Source: Pseudomaricurvus sp033283175
GTDB taxonomy: Bacteria > Pseudomonadota > Gammaproteobacteria > Pseudomonadales > Cellvibrionaceae
Assembly: GCA_033283175.1 (NCBI GenBank)
Contig: JAWMQM010000001.1
Coordinates: forward strand, 1,550,001 to 1,614,000
Reading direction: 5' to 3'
Length of the DNA: 64,000 nucleotides
The first letter of the stretch is position 1, and every line of letters begins with the position of its first letter. The position numbers and the translations under genes were made by a program. Below the pieces are notes generated by a model. The model did not search any database. It saw only the letters and a program-made list of their open reading frames with translations, and had not been told where the DNA came from. This document shows, one piece after another, positions 48,159-56,601 of the stretch.

Positions 48159-48704
48159 TCAGGGCTGATAAACCAGCTCTTCAATGGTGTGGTTGTGGTT
48201 GGTGTAGACACAGATGTCGCCGGCAATGCCCAGCGCTTTTTCCACAATGGCTTTGGCTTCCAGTTCGGTGTTTTCGAACAGTGCGCGGGCAGCGGCCTGA
48301 GCGAAGGGGCCACCGGAGCCGATGGCAATAATGTCCTGCTCGGGCTGAATAACGTCACCGTTGCCGGTAATGATCAGCGAAGCGTCCTTGTCGGCCACCG
48401 CCAGCAGGGCTTCCAGGCGGCGCAGGGCGCGGTCGGTGCGCCAGTCTTTGGCCAGCTCCACGGCGGCGCGTACCAGCTGGCCGTTGTGGGCTTCCAGCTT
48501 GGCTTCGAAACGTTCAAACAGGGTAAAGGCGTCGGCAGTGCCACCGGCGAAACCGGCGATGACTTCATTGTTGTACAGGCGCCGAACTTTGCGGGCGTTG
48601 CCTTTCATAACAGTGTTGCCGAGGGAGACCTGGCCGTCGCCGCCAATCACAACCTTGCCGTTGCGACGCACGGAAACAATGGTAGTACCACGATATTGTT
48701 CCAC
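48159..48704 (-). CDS. hslV: ATP-dependent protease peptidase subunit HslV
   Basis: Proteasome-like threonine peptidase of 181 residues. A six-residue propeptide (MEQYRG) precedes the catalytic Thr7 of TTIVSVRRNGKVVIGGDGQVS; many gammaproteobacteria start directly with MTTI, whereas beta- and alpha-type HslV carry this longer start. Later motifs GFAGGTADAFTLFERFE and ITGNGDVI are intact. It stands behind a near-perfect heat-shock promoter. Confidence 0.97.
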   Translation of the reverse strand: MEQYRGTTIVSVRRNGKVVIGGDGQVSLGNTVMKGNARKVRRLYNNEVIAGFAGGTADAFTLFERFEAKLEAHNGQLVRAAVELAKDWRTDRALRRLEALLAVADKDASLIITGNGDVIQPEQDIIAIGSGGPFAQAAARALFENTELEAKAIVEKALGIAGDICVYTNHNHTIEELVYQP

Positions 48705-48749
48705 GGGGGGATCCTTAAAGTCGGAATGTGTAGTCAGAGCTCACGCGAG

Positions 48750-48777
48750 AAATGGGGGCAGAATGGGGAAATTCAAG
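48750..48777 (-). promoter_or_regulatory. Sigma32 (heat-shock) promoter of hslVU
   Basis: On the minus strand -35 CTTGAA (48777-48772) and -10 CCCCATTT (48757-48750) are 14 bases apart, fitting the sigma32 consensus CTTGAAA-N13-15-CCCCATNT. Transcription would start near 48743, about 40 bases before hslV. Confidence 0.8.
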
Positions 48778-48795
48778 GGCGCCCGGTAGGGCGCC
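48778..48795 (-). terminator. Hairpin between the SPOR gene and hslV
   Basis: GGCGCCC-GGTA-GGGCGCC forms a seven-base-pair stem, 19 bases past the stop of the upstream SPOR gene and directly abutting the sigma32 -35 element. Only a broken U-run follows (CUUGAAUUU), so termination may be partial. Confidence 0.5.
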
Positions 48796-48813
48796 GGAAG
48801 CTGGACGCAAGAC

Positions 48814-49407
48814 TCAGGAGCGGTTGCGCTTCAGCAGCAGGGGGTTGATGTCATTGGAGATCAGGGTGCTGCGGGCGTTGGCCACCTTGGATTGTGAAGT
48901 GTAGGGGCCCACCAGCACGCGGTGCCAGGTCTCGCCATTGCGCACGGTAACGGTTTCCACGTTGGCGTCCAGGTTCATCAGGATCAGCTCGGCCCGCAGG
49001 CGGTCGGCGTCAGCCACCTTTTTGAAGGAGCCCACTTGCAGGATGTACTCCTGCGGCACCGCTTCCGGTTCCGGGGTGCTGGTGTTGCCTTTGTTGCCGG
49101 GCGCGGGCTCCTGCACCACCACTTCGGTCTCTTTCAACAGCTGGTAAAAATCAAACCGGGGCTTGGGGATGTCGGGCTGGGATTTACTCGCCACCGGGGC
49201 CGCTGGCTGCGCAGGGGCAGGTGTGGAGGAGGGGGTGAGTCCCGACAGAAACGCCAGAAACATAATAAAGGCACCCAGCACGGAGCCGGTGAACAGCCAC
49301 ACCCACGCAGGAACCTGACTGCGCTTGGGGCTGCTCTTCCGGGTGCTTCTGCTGCTGCTTCTGGTGCCGGAGCTGGAGCGGCTTTTTTTCGCGTAGTCGC
49401 GGGTCAT
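48814..49407 (-). CDS. SPOR-domain protein (FtsN-like)
   Basis: A 197-residue bitopic protein: basic Ser/Arg-rich cytoplasmic tail (about 1-31), one membrane helix (VPAWVWLFTGSVLGAFIMFLAFL), a Pro/Ala linker and a C-terminal SPOR domain (YILQVGSFKKVADADRLRAELIL...WHRVLVGPYTS) that binds denuded peptidoglycan. It resembles the FtsN-type gene that sits next to hslV in Pseudomonas. Likely a division or septal-wall protein in the inner membrane. Confidence 0.87.
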   Translation of the reverse strand: MTRDYAKKSRSSSGTRSSSRSTRKSSPKRSQVPAWVWLFTGSVLGAFIMFLAFLSGLTPSSTPAPAQPAAPVASKSQPDIPKPRFDFYQLLKETEVVVQEPAPGNKGNTSTPEPEAVPQEYILQVGSFKKVADADRLRAELILMNLDANVETVTVRNGETWHRVLVGPYTSQSKVANARSTLISNDINPLLLKRNRS

Positions 49408-49503
49408 AGTCAGGTGTCTGGCTGGTCTTGTAACTGCAAGGCGGCCATTGTACTCGACCCGTGGTGCCGAACCAATTGCCTGGGTCCCATTCCGGGACGA
49501 GCG

Positions 49504-51747
49504 TCAGGCCATATCCTGTGGATCCACGTCCACGGACCAGCGCACCCGCTTGGCCAGGGCCGATTGCTCCATCTGCGGAATCAGCTGCTGCAGGGCCAGA
49601 TGCAGGCCGGCGCGGTTGGGGCTCTGTAATTGCAATTGGTAACGGTAGCGGTCGTTGCGCTTTTCCATGGGCGCCGGCAGCGGCCCCAGGCATTGTAGTT
49701 CCCGAATATCAGGCAGTTGCTCCAGCCAGCGCCGCGCCTGCAGCAGGGCGCCATGGGCGTTTTCAGGGCGACTGGACTCGGCCCGCAACAGCGCCATATA
49801 GCGGAACGGTGGCAGGCAGGCGGCGTGGCGCTCCTGCAGCAGGATGTCGGCGTAGGTGCTGTAGCCCTGGTGCAGCAGGGTCTGCAGCAGGGGGTGGTCG
49901 GCCAGGTGGGTCTGGATCAGCACGCTACCGGGCTTGTCAGCCCGGCCGGCGCGGCCGGCCACCTGCAGCAGCAGTTGCCCCATGCGTTCCGGCCCGCGGA
50001 AGTCGGTACTGAACAGGCCACCATCCACATCCAGAATGGCCACCAGGGTGACGTCCGGAAAATGGTGACCCTTGGCCAGCATCTGGGTGCCCAGCAGAAT
50101 GCAGGGTTCGCCCTGGTGGACGCGGGAGACGATCTCTTCCATGGCGTGCTTGCGGCGGGTGGTATCGCGGTCTACCCGCACCACCGGAACGTCGGGGAAC
50201 AGCGCCAGCAGTCGTTGCTCGGCCCGTTCGGTGCCCTGTCCCAGGGGTTGCAGCTGGTAGCTGCGACAGTTGGGACACTGTTGCAGCGGTGGCCGCTGGT
50301 AGTCGCAGTGGTGGCAGTGGAGGTGGCTGGGGTGATGGTGCACCGTCAGGCGCGCGTCACAGGCGGGACACTGTGCCATCCAGCCGCAGTCGTGGCACAT
50401 CAGGGTGGGGGCGTAGCCGCGCCGGTTGAGGAAGGCCAGTACCTGGTTGCCCTGCTGCAAATGGCTGCGCATGCGCTCCAGCAGGGGTTCACTGAATCCA
50501 TCCTGCAGGGCGAGGCTGCGGATATCGATGGTCTCCATGGCCGGGGGTTGTGCACCGCCGGCACGCTGCGTCAGCGGCAGCATCTGATAGCGACCGCTGC
50601 GGGCGTTGTGGTAGCTCTCCAGTGAGGGGGTGGCACTGCCCAGCAGCAGGGGGATGCCCAGCTGCTGGCAGCGCACGGCGGCCAGGTCGCGGGCGGAGTA
50701 GCGCAGGCCGTCCTGTTGCTTGAAGGAGCCGTCATGCTCCTCATCGACAATGATGATCCCGGCCCGGGGAAGGGGGGTGAAAATGGCCGAGCGCGTGCCT
50801 ATAACGATGTCCGCCAGCCCCTGTGCTGCCAGCAGCCACGCTTGTTGGCGCTCACTATCGTTCAGGCCCGAGTGCAATATGGCCATGGGGCGCTGGAAGC
50901 GCTGCTGAAAGCGGCGCAGGGTCTGCGGCGTGAGGCCGATTTCCGGGATCAGCACCAGCGCCTGTTGACCGGCTGCCAGCACCTTGTGGATGGCCTGCAG
51001 GTAGACCTCGGTCTTGCCGCTGCCCGTGGTGCCGTAGAGCAGGTGGCTCTGGAAGCGACCCGGTTCAATCTGCTGCAGGGCCAGCTGCTGTTCGGTGTTG
51101 AGTGGCAGGTGCGGCTCCCGCAGTGGCGGCAAGGGAGGCAGGCTGGCGGCCAGCTGCGCCGGTGACAGTTGCAGCTCCTGCAGTAGTCCCTTGTCCGCCA
51201 GTGCCTGCAGCTGCGGGCGTTTGATGCCGCTGGCTAAGAGGTCCTTATGCCAGAGAGGGATGGCTTCATGATTGACTTCGGTCTGCAGGGCCTGCAACTG
51301 GGCCAGCAGCTCCTGTTGTCGCGGTGCCCGCGCCAGCTCCGCCGGGGAGCAGGTGCGGCCCGCATCTGTCAGTCGCCAGGCGCTCTCTTCCACCAGGTTG
51401 GCGGCGGCCCCCTGACGCAGCTGGACCGGCAGCGCGGTGGCGAGCACGTCGCCCAGTGGATGGTGGTAATAGTGGGCGGTCCATTGGCACAGCTGCAGCA
51501 CCTCGGCGGGTACCAGCGGTTGCTCCTCCAGCAGTTGTGACACCGCTTTCAGCTGTCTTCGGGGCAGGTCAGAGTGCTGTTTGACGGCGGTTATCACCCC
51601 GGTCAGCAGCTGCTTGCCGAACGGCACCTGCACCCGGCAGCCGGGTGCGCCAGCGGTGCCAGACCGGCCGGATTCCCAGCCCAGGTAGTCAAAGGTCTTG
51701 CGCAGGGGAACGGGCAGGGCAACGGCGTAGATCGGGGGCTCGGCCAT
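49504..51747 (-). CDS. priA: Primosomal replication restart helicase PriA
   Basis: 3'-5' helicase that reloads the replisome at stalled forks. 747 residues: 3' DNA-binding domain (YAVALPVPLRKTFDYL; PGCRVQVPFGKQLLTGV), Walker A LLYGTTGSGKTEVYLQ, DEEH box (VDEEHDGSFKQQDG), two zinc-binding Cys clusters (CHDCGWMAQCPACDARL; CHHCDYQ...CPNC) and helicase motifs V-VI (VTLVAILDVDGG; QVAGRAGRA). In Pseudomonas argS lies between priA and the SPOR gene; here the 96-base gap holds none. Confidence 0.96.
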   Translation of the reverse strand: MAEPPIYAVALPVPLRKTFDYLGWESGRSGTAGAPGCRVQVPFGKQLLTGVITAVKQHSDLPRRQLKAVSQLLEEQPLVPAEVLQLCQWTAHYYHHPLGDVLATALPVQLRQGAAANLVEESAWRLTDAGRTCSPAELARAPRQQELLAQLQALQTEVNHEAIPLWHKDLLASGIKRPQLQALADKGLLQELQLSPAQLAASLPPLPPLREPHLPLNTEQQLALQQIEPGRFQSHLLYGTTGSGKTEVYLQAIHKVLAAGQQALVLIPEIGLTPQTLRRFQQRFQRPMAILHSGLNDSERQQAWLLAAQGLADIVIGTRSAIFTPLPRAGIIIVDEEHDGSFKQQDGLRYSARDLAAVRCQQLGIPLLLGSATPSLESYHNARSGRYQMLPLTQRAGGAQPPAMETIDIRSLALQDGFSEPLLERMRSHLQQGNQVLAFLNRRGYAPTLMCHDCGWMAQCPACDARLTVHHHPSHLHCHHCDYQRPPLQQCPNCRSYQLQPLGQGTERAEQRLLALFPDVPVVRVDRDTTRRKHAMEEIVSRVHQGEPCILLGTQMLAKGHHFPDVTLVAILDVDGGLFSTDFRGPERMGQLLLQVAGRAGRADKPGSVLIQTHLADHPLLQTLLHQGYSTYADILLQERHAACLPPFRYMALLRAESSRPENAHGALLQARRWLEQLPDIRELQCLGPLPAPMEKRNDRYRYQLQLQSPNRAGLHLALQQLIPQMEQSALAKRVRWSVDVDPQDMA

Positions 51748-51806
51748 GGAGCGGGGGTTACCTTGGATGGTGAGGCCCGGTGGTGCTGAAAAAATGCACA
51801 GCGAGC

Positions 51807-51834
51807 TTGCGTCGACGGAAGTTTCTGGTAGTAT
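51807..51834 (+). promoter_or_regulatory. Candidate promoter of rpmE
   Basis: TTGCGT (51807-51812) and TAGTAT (51829-51834) are spaced by 16 bases, about 95 bases before the rpmE ATG. Match is moderate. The start would be near 51841, leaving an ~88-base leader. Confidence 0.4.
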
Positions 51835-51872
51835 GCGCCGTCTTGATTTTTAAGCCCGCTAAGGTTAACCGT

Positions 51873-51908
51873 TGTGCGGTGCCCGGCACAAGACCGGGTG
51901 GCGGCACA
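51873..51908 (+). promoter_or_regulatory. Two-tier hairpin in the rpmE leader (L31-leader candidate)
   Basis: TGTGC (51873-51877) pairs with GCACA (51904-51908), enclosing CCCGG-CACAAGA-CCGGG (51882-51898) across an internal loop. L31 genes of several bacterial groups, including Gammaproteobacteria, have autoregulatory leader RNAs. Whether this belongs to that family needs a covariance-model search. Confidence 0.45.
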
Positions 51909-51928
51909 CATTCTATAAGGCGAAACCC

Positions 51929-52144
51929 ATGAAAACTGATATCCATCCAAATTACGGCCTGATGACTGCTACCTGCAGCTGTGGCAACGTTATCACCACC
52001 GGCTCCACCAAGGCGATCGAGATGCACCTGGATGTGTGCTCCAACTGCCACCCGTTCTACACCGGTAAGCAGAAGCAAGCCAGCACTGGCGGCCGTGTAG
52101 ACAAGTTCAAGAAGCGTTTTGGCAGCCGTATCGGCGCCAAGTAA
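51929..52144 (+). CDS. rpmE: Ribosomal protein L31 (zinc-binding form)
   Basis: 71 residues, standard for L31. MKTDIHPNYGLMTATCSCGN gives the first Cys pair and VCSNCHPFYTGKQK the second, so this is the zinc-containing C+ type. Basic C-terminus (KFKKRFGSRIGAK). ATG 51929 is preceded by AAGGCG at a suitable distance; an in-frame upstream ATG is in the leader RNA. Sits between priA (divergent) and maeB, as in Pseudomonas. Confidence 0.96.
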   Translation: MKTDIHPNYGLMTATCSCGNVITTGSTKAIEMHLDVCSNCHPFYTGKQKQASTGGRVDKFKKRFGSRIGAK

Positions 52145-52168
52145 TCGCGCCGACGATACGCAGTTTCG

Positions 52169-52201
52169 AAAAGCGCTCCAGGTCACTGCAGCGCTTTTTT
52201 T
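52169..52201 (+). terminator. Intrinsic terminator after rpmE
   Basis: AAAAGCGCT and AGCGCTTTT flank a 12-base loop, ending in seven T. The following 190 bases to maeB show no further gene and no clear promoter. Confidence 0.75.
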
Positions 52202-52392
52202 ATGCCGATACGGGAGGGGCGCAGCGCCATCGCGGCGGCGCTTGCCAGGCCCCGGGTAGTGGCTCTCATTACCCCCCCGATTGGCGCAATTACCAAGCGA
52301 AAGCGGCGTAATACGCAGGGATATTTGACCGGATAGTCTGCTATTCTCTTCCTCCCTTGGGGTATGCGCCTCTCCAGCCAATGGACAAGACC

Positions 52393-53661
52393 ATGTCAGA
52401 TGTATTTAAACAAGCGGCTCTGGATTACCATGCGTTTCCGAGACCCGGCAAATTAGCGATCGAAATTACTACTTCCGCAGAGACTCAGGAAGATCTCTCC
52501 CTGGCCTACAGCCCCGGAGTGGCTGAGCCGGTGCGTGAGATCGCCAAGGACCCGGAAAACGCCTACAAATACACGGCCAAAGGTAACATGGTGGCAGTGA
52601 TCACCGACGGCAGTGCCATCCTGGGCCTGGGTAATCTGGGGCCACTGGCCAGCAAGCCGGTCATGGAAGGCAAGGGGCTGCTGTTCAAGCGCTTCGCCGG
52701 TATCGACTCCATCGATATTGAGGTTGAGAGCGAGAGCCCGGAAGCCTTTATCGAGACAGTTGCCAGCATTGCCAACACTTGGGGTGGCATCAACCTCGAA
52801 GACATCAAGGCGCCGGAGTGCTTCCAGATCGAAAAAGCACTGATTGAGCGTTGTCAAATCCCGGTTTTCCACGACGACCAGCACGGCACGGCGATTGTGA
52901 CCGTGGCCGGTATGCTCAATGCACTGGAGATCCAGGGCAAGAACATCGCTGAAGCCCGCATCGTCTGCCTGGGCGCCGGCGCTGCTGCCCATGCCTGCTG
53001 CACCCTGATGATTGCTGCGGGCGCGGCCCGTGAAAATATCACCATGCTCGACAGCAAGGGAGTGATCTACAGTGGTCGCGACGGCCTCAATGAATACAAA
53101 GAGCAGTTTGCCCACGATACCGAGGCGCGCACCCTGGACGACGCCATTGATGGCGCCGATGCGTTCCTCGGACTCTCTGGCCCGAACCTGCTGGCGCCTG
53201 AGCAGCTGGCCAAAATGGCAGCCAATCCGGTGGTCTTCGCCTGTTCCAACCCGGATCCTGAAATCAGCCCCATGGTGGCCAACGAGGTGCGTGAGGATCT
53301 GATTATGGCCACTGGCCGCTCGGATTATCCGAATCAGGTGAACAACGTCCTCTGCTTCCCGTTCCTGTTCCGTGGCACTCTCGACGTGCGTGCCCGTGAG
53401 ATCAACACCGAGATGAAGCTGGCGGCAGTTGAGGCCCTGAAAGAGCTGGCCAAGCTGCCGGTTCCTGCCGAGGTCACCAAGGCTTACGGTGGTGTAGAGC
53501 TGAGTTTTGGCCGCAACTACATCCTGCCCAAGCCAACTGACGCCCGCCTGCTGGGTGTGGTGGCGGCGGCAGTGGCCAGGGCGGCGGTGGATACCGGGGT
53601 GGCGAGACTGCCTTATCCTGCCCACTATCCGCTACAGACGCTGGCGGACTGCAAGTGGTAA
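52393..53661 (+). CDS. maeB: Malic enzyme (short form, without phosphotransacetylase domain)
   Basis: Oxidative decarboxylation of malate to pyruvate, supplying NAD(P)H. 422 residues: ALDYHAFPRPGKLAIEITT, YSPGVAEPVREIA, GNLGPLASKPVMEGKG, metal ligands in IPVFHDDQHGTAIV, cofactor loop CLGAGAAAHACC, and ACSNPDPEI. Ends without the C-terminal Pta-like domain of E. coli MaeB. ATG 52393 fits family start MSD...; two in-frame upstream starts lack ribosome sites. The symbol follows Pseudomonas usage. Confidence 0.92.
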   Translation: MSDVFKQAALDYHAFPRPGKLAIEITTSAETQEDLSLAYSPGVAEPVREIAKDPENAYKYTAKGNMVAVITDGSAILGLGNLGPLASKPVMEGKGLLFKRFAGIDSIDIEVESESPEAFIETVASIANTWGGINLEDIKAPECFQIEKALIERCQIPVFHDDQHGTAIVTVAGMLNALEIQGKNIAEARIVCLGAGAAAHACCTLMIAAGAARENITMLDSKGVIYSGRDGLNEYKEQFAHDTEARTLDDAIDGADAFLGLSGPNLLAPEQLAKMAANPVVFACSNPDPEISPMVANEVREDLIMATGRSDYPNQVNNVLCFPFLFRGTLDVRAREINTEMKLAAVEALKELAKLPVPAEVTKAYGGVELSFGRNYILPKPTDARLLGVVAAAVARAAVDTGVARLPYPAHYPLQTLADCKW

Positions 53662-53753
53662 ACATCCTGAGGGCTGGCTCTGCTGCCGGCCTTTGGTCAG
53701 CCTGCTGAGTCGCAGGCCGGTGTGTCGGTAAGCTGGTTAGCTGATAAAAAGCA

Positions 53754-53793
53754 GGACAATAAAAAAGCCCCGTAAGGGGCTTTTTTATTGTCC
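53754..53793. terminator. Bidirectional terminator, 18-base perfect inverted repeat
   Basis: GGACAATAAAAAAGCCCC and its exact complement flank GTAA. The core is A6-GCCCC-GTAA-GGGGC-T6. It ends both maeB (plus) and mrcA (minus, stop at 53813). Confidence 0.92.
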
Positions 53794-53812
53794 GTGATTT
53801 GCCGGAAGGCTG

Positions 53813-56446
53813 TCAGAACAGCTCTTCCGGCAGGGTATCGCCACCGTTGCTGATGCCATTACTGCCGGGCTCAGGAGTGTTCTCCTCGGCGTAATCCGGA
53901 AGATTCTCCTGACGGAAAAGTTCAAAAATTGCATCCTGCTGGCCCGCTCTGGCGCGTTTGCCGCTGACCGGGTCTATACGAACTGACACCAGTCCATCGG
54001 GCAGGACGCGATTTTTGGCGGGTACCCCATCCAGTGCGGTCTCCATAAACTCGATCCAGATGGGGAGGGCGGAGGTGCCGCCATACTCGCGCCGGCCAAG
54101 CGGCAGGTTCTGGTCGAAGCCCAGCCAGGTGGTGGCGACAATGTGGTGGTTGTAGCCGGAGAACCACGCGTCACGGGGGCCGTTGGTGGTGCCGGTCTTG
54201 CCCGCCAGATCGGTGCGCTCAAGGCTCCTGGCCTTGGTGCCGGTGCCGCGGCGCACCACGTCTCTCAGCATATCGTCAATCAGGTAGGCGACCTGTGGTG
54301 ACATGACCCGCTCTGCCCTGGGGAGGGGCAGGGGCTGCTCCTCCAGGTTGGCTTCTGCGGCCGGGCTCTCTGTCAGGTCGCCGGCAGTGGCGGTATCTGG
54401 CTCCCCATCGACGGCGGCAGCCGCAAGAGTGGTGTCTGCATTGCTGGGCTTGGCCAGCTCCGCCGCCAATGCCGCTTCCATGGCGGCCACATCGTCGCCG
54501 GGTGCGACCGCTTCAATGGCGTTGGTGTCGTCCTGTGGCTGGTCGCAGTCGCGACATACTGTCACAGGCGTGGCCTGAAAGACCACTTCGCCATCCTCAT
54601 CCAGAATCCGCTCCACCAGATAAGGGAATACCTGATAGCCGCCATTGGCGAATACGGTGTAGCCGGTGGCTACCTGCAAGGGTGTCAGGGCGGAGCTCCC
54701 CAGTGCCAGGGACAGGTCGTGAGGCAGTTTGCCTTCGTCGAAGCCAAAGCGGTGCATGTCGCGGATAGCGGTCTCCACGCCAATCGCCTGCAGCACGCGG
54801 ATGGAGACCAGATTGCGGGAGAGGTAGAGCGCCTTGCGCAGGCGGGTGGGGCCATAGAACTTGCCGCTGGCATTTTCTGGTCGCCAGGTGTTCTCCAGGG
54901 AGTCGTCATCAAACACGATGGGGGCATCGTTGATCAGGGTTGCCGGGGTCATGCCGTTTTCCAGAGCGGCGCTGTAGACGAACGGTTTGAAGTTGGAGCC
55001 CGGCTGACGGGTGGCCTGGGTGGCGCGATTAAAGTGACTCTGGTTAAAGTCCAGTCCGCCCACCAGTGCCTTGAGGCCGCCATTCTCGGGGTTGAGGGCT
55101 ACCAGGGCGGCCTGTGCCGCCGGGATCTGGGCCAGGTGCCAGAAGGTCTCGTCGTCGCGATAGACGCGGATGACATCGCCTTCGGCAACGACGTCCGCGG
55201 CTTTTTCCGGCGCGGCGCCGCGGCTGTTTTCGCTGATGTAGGGGCGGGCTTCAGAGAGTCCTTTGTCCCAGCTGATAGAGCCAGTGGTGCCGTCAGCCAG
55301 CAGGAACTCGGCGCTCTGTTCGGCGACGGCTGTGACCACCGCAGCCTGCAGGCCGGCAATGGTGGAGAAGTCCTTGAGCGCCGCCTGCCAGCGGGTGATG
55401 CGGGCATCGGTGGTATCCCCGGCGCTGGTGTCCTGGTTGTCGGTGTCGGCGCCGTCGCCGGCAACCAGTGAGGCTTCAGGGCCGCGGTAGCCGTGGCGCA
55501 GGTCATAGGTCATAAGGCCGTCGATGACAGCCTGCTGGGCGCGGGCCTGCAGGCGGGCGTCCACCGTGGTAATGATGCTGTAGCCGTCGGTGTAGGCCGC
55601 GGGGCCCAGCCGGTCGACCGCTTCCTGCCGCGCCATCTCGGCAATATAGGGGGCGTCCAGGTCGAGCTTGTTACCGTGATAGGAGGCGGTCACCGGCTCG
55701 GCGATGGCGTTGCTAAATGCTTCTGCATCTATATAGCCAAGGGATTGCATGCGGCCGAGAATCCAGTTGCGTCGCACCAGGGCACGCTCCGGGTTGGCCA
55801 GTGGGTTGTAGGCGGAAGGGGCTTTGGGCAGGCCGGCGATCATGGCCAGCTGTGCCAGGTTCAGCTCCTGAATTGGTTTGCCGTAATAGACCTGGGCTGC
55901 GGCCTGAATACCGTAGGCGCGATTGCCCAGATAAATTTTATTGACGTAGAGCTCGAGAATTTCCTGTTTTGTGAGCTCCTTCTCGATCTGCAGCGCAAGT
56001 AATATCTCATTAAACTTACGACTGAAGGTCTGCTTGCGCGTCAAAAAGAAATTTCGCGCGACCTGCATGGTGATTGTGCTGCCACCGGTCTGGATCTGGC
56101 CCGATTTCAGTAATTGTGAGGCCGCTCTCAAAAGGCCTTTAATGTCGACGCCGGGATGAGAGTAGAATCGATCGTCCTCGGCGGCCAAAATCGCATCGAT
56201 AAAGGGCTGGGGAACATCGCCATAAGCGATCGGTGTGCGCCGCTTTTCGCCAAATTCGCCCAGCAGCAAACCGTCGCTGGAGTAGACGCGGAGCGGGGTT
56301 TGCAGTTTTATCTGACGCAGCGCCTCGACTTCAGGCAGCTTGGGGGTCAGGTAAAGAGTAATCCCGGAAAAGAGGGCTAATGTGCCACTGCCAAGGGTTA
56401 GCAGAAGCCAGAAAGTCCACACCAGATAACGTTTAGTTGAAGTCAT
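53813..56446 (-). CDS. mrcA: Penicillin-binding protein 1A (bifunctional)
   Basis: Peptidoglycan glycosyltransferase/transpeptidase, 877 residues. N-terminal helix (10-32), GT51 domain with EDDRFYSHPG (Glu90) and GGSTITMQVARNFFL, an OB-like insert, transpeptidase Ser484 (GSNFK), YLSRN and LAGKTGTTNGPRDAWF. Two low-complexity acidic inserts are notable: one after VAGDGADTDNQDTSAG in the OB-like region, and one of nearly 90 residues (about 628-715, Ala/Glu/Asp/Thr-rich, following CRDC) between the SxN and KTG motifs. Divergent from pilM, as in Pseudomonas. Confidence 0.95.
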   Translation of the reverse strand: MTSTKRYLVWTFWLLLTLGSGTLALFSGITLYLTPKLPEVEALRQIKLQTPLRVYSSDGLLLGEFGEKRRTPIAYGDVPQPFIDAILAAEDDRFYSHPGVDIKGLLRAASQLLKSGQIQTGGSTITMQVARNFFLTRKQTFSRKFNEILLALQIEKELTKQEILELYVNKIYLGNRAYGIQAAAQVYYGKPIQELNLAQLAMIAGLPKAPSAYNPLANPERALVRRNWILGRMQSLGYIDAEAFSNAIAEPVTASYHGNKLDLDAPYIAEMARQEAVDRLGPAAYTDGYSIITTVDARLQARAQQAVIDGLMTYDLRHGYRGPEASLVAGDGADTDNQDTSAGDTTDARITRWQAALKDFSTIAGLQAAVVTAVAEQSAEFLLADGTTGSISWDKGLSEARPYISENSRGAAPEKAADVVAEGDVIRVYRDDETFWHLAQIPAAQAALVALNPENGGLKALVGGLDFNQSHFNRATQATRQPGSNFKPFVYSAALENGMTPATLINDAPIVFDDDSLENTWRPENASGKFYGPTRLRKALYLSRNLVSIRVLQAIGVETAIRDMHRFGFDEGKLPHDLSLALGSSALTPLQVATGYTVFANGGYQVFPYLVERILDEDGEVVFQATPVTVCRDCDQPQDDTNAIEAVAPGDDVAAMEAALAAELAKPSNADTTLAAAAVDGEPDTATAGDLTESPAAEANLEEQPLPLPRAERVMSPQVAYLIDDMLRDVVRRGTGTKARSLERTDLAGKTGTTNGPRDAWFSGYNHHIVATTWLGFDQNLPLGRREYGGTSALPIWIEFMETALDGVPAKNRVLPDGLVSVRIDPVSGKRARAGQQDAIFELFRQENLPDYAEENTPEPGSNGISNGGDTLPEELF

Positions 56447-56496
56447 TTTTTCTAGAATAATTAAAGGCTTATGAGGCCGGGCTGAAAGTGCCCGCC

Positions 56497-56502
56497 ATTA
56501 TA
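56497..56502 (-). promoter_or_regulatory. -10 element of mrcA
   Basis: A perfect TATAAT on the minus strand, 51 bases before the mrcA ATG; TATGTA at 56520-56525 (minus) is a weak -35 at 17 bases. It is the best mrcA promoter in the 155-base gap. Confidence 0.5.
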
Positions 56503-56537
56503 AGCGGTTTTTGGTGCTTTACATACGTCCGGCCTTG

Positions 56538-56565
56538 TTGCAGGCTTGAGTTAAAGTGCTATAAC
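56538..56565 (+). promoter_or_regulatory. Candidate promoter of pilMNOPQ
   Basis: TTGCAG (56538-56543), 16-base spacer, TATAAC (56560-56565), giving a start near 56572 and a leader of about 30 bases before pilM. Confidence 0.5.
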
Positions 56566-56601
56566 ATCATTTGCGCATAAGTTACGGAAATTGATAGAAA
56601 A

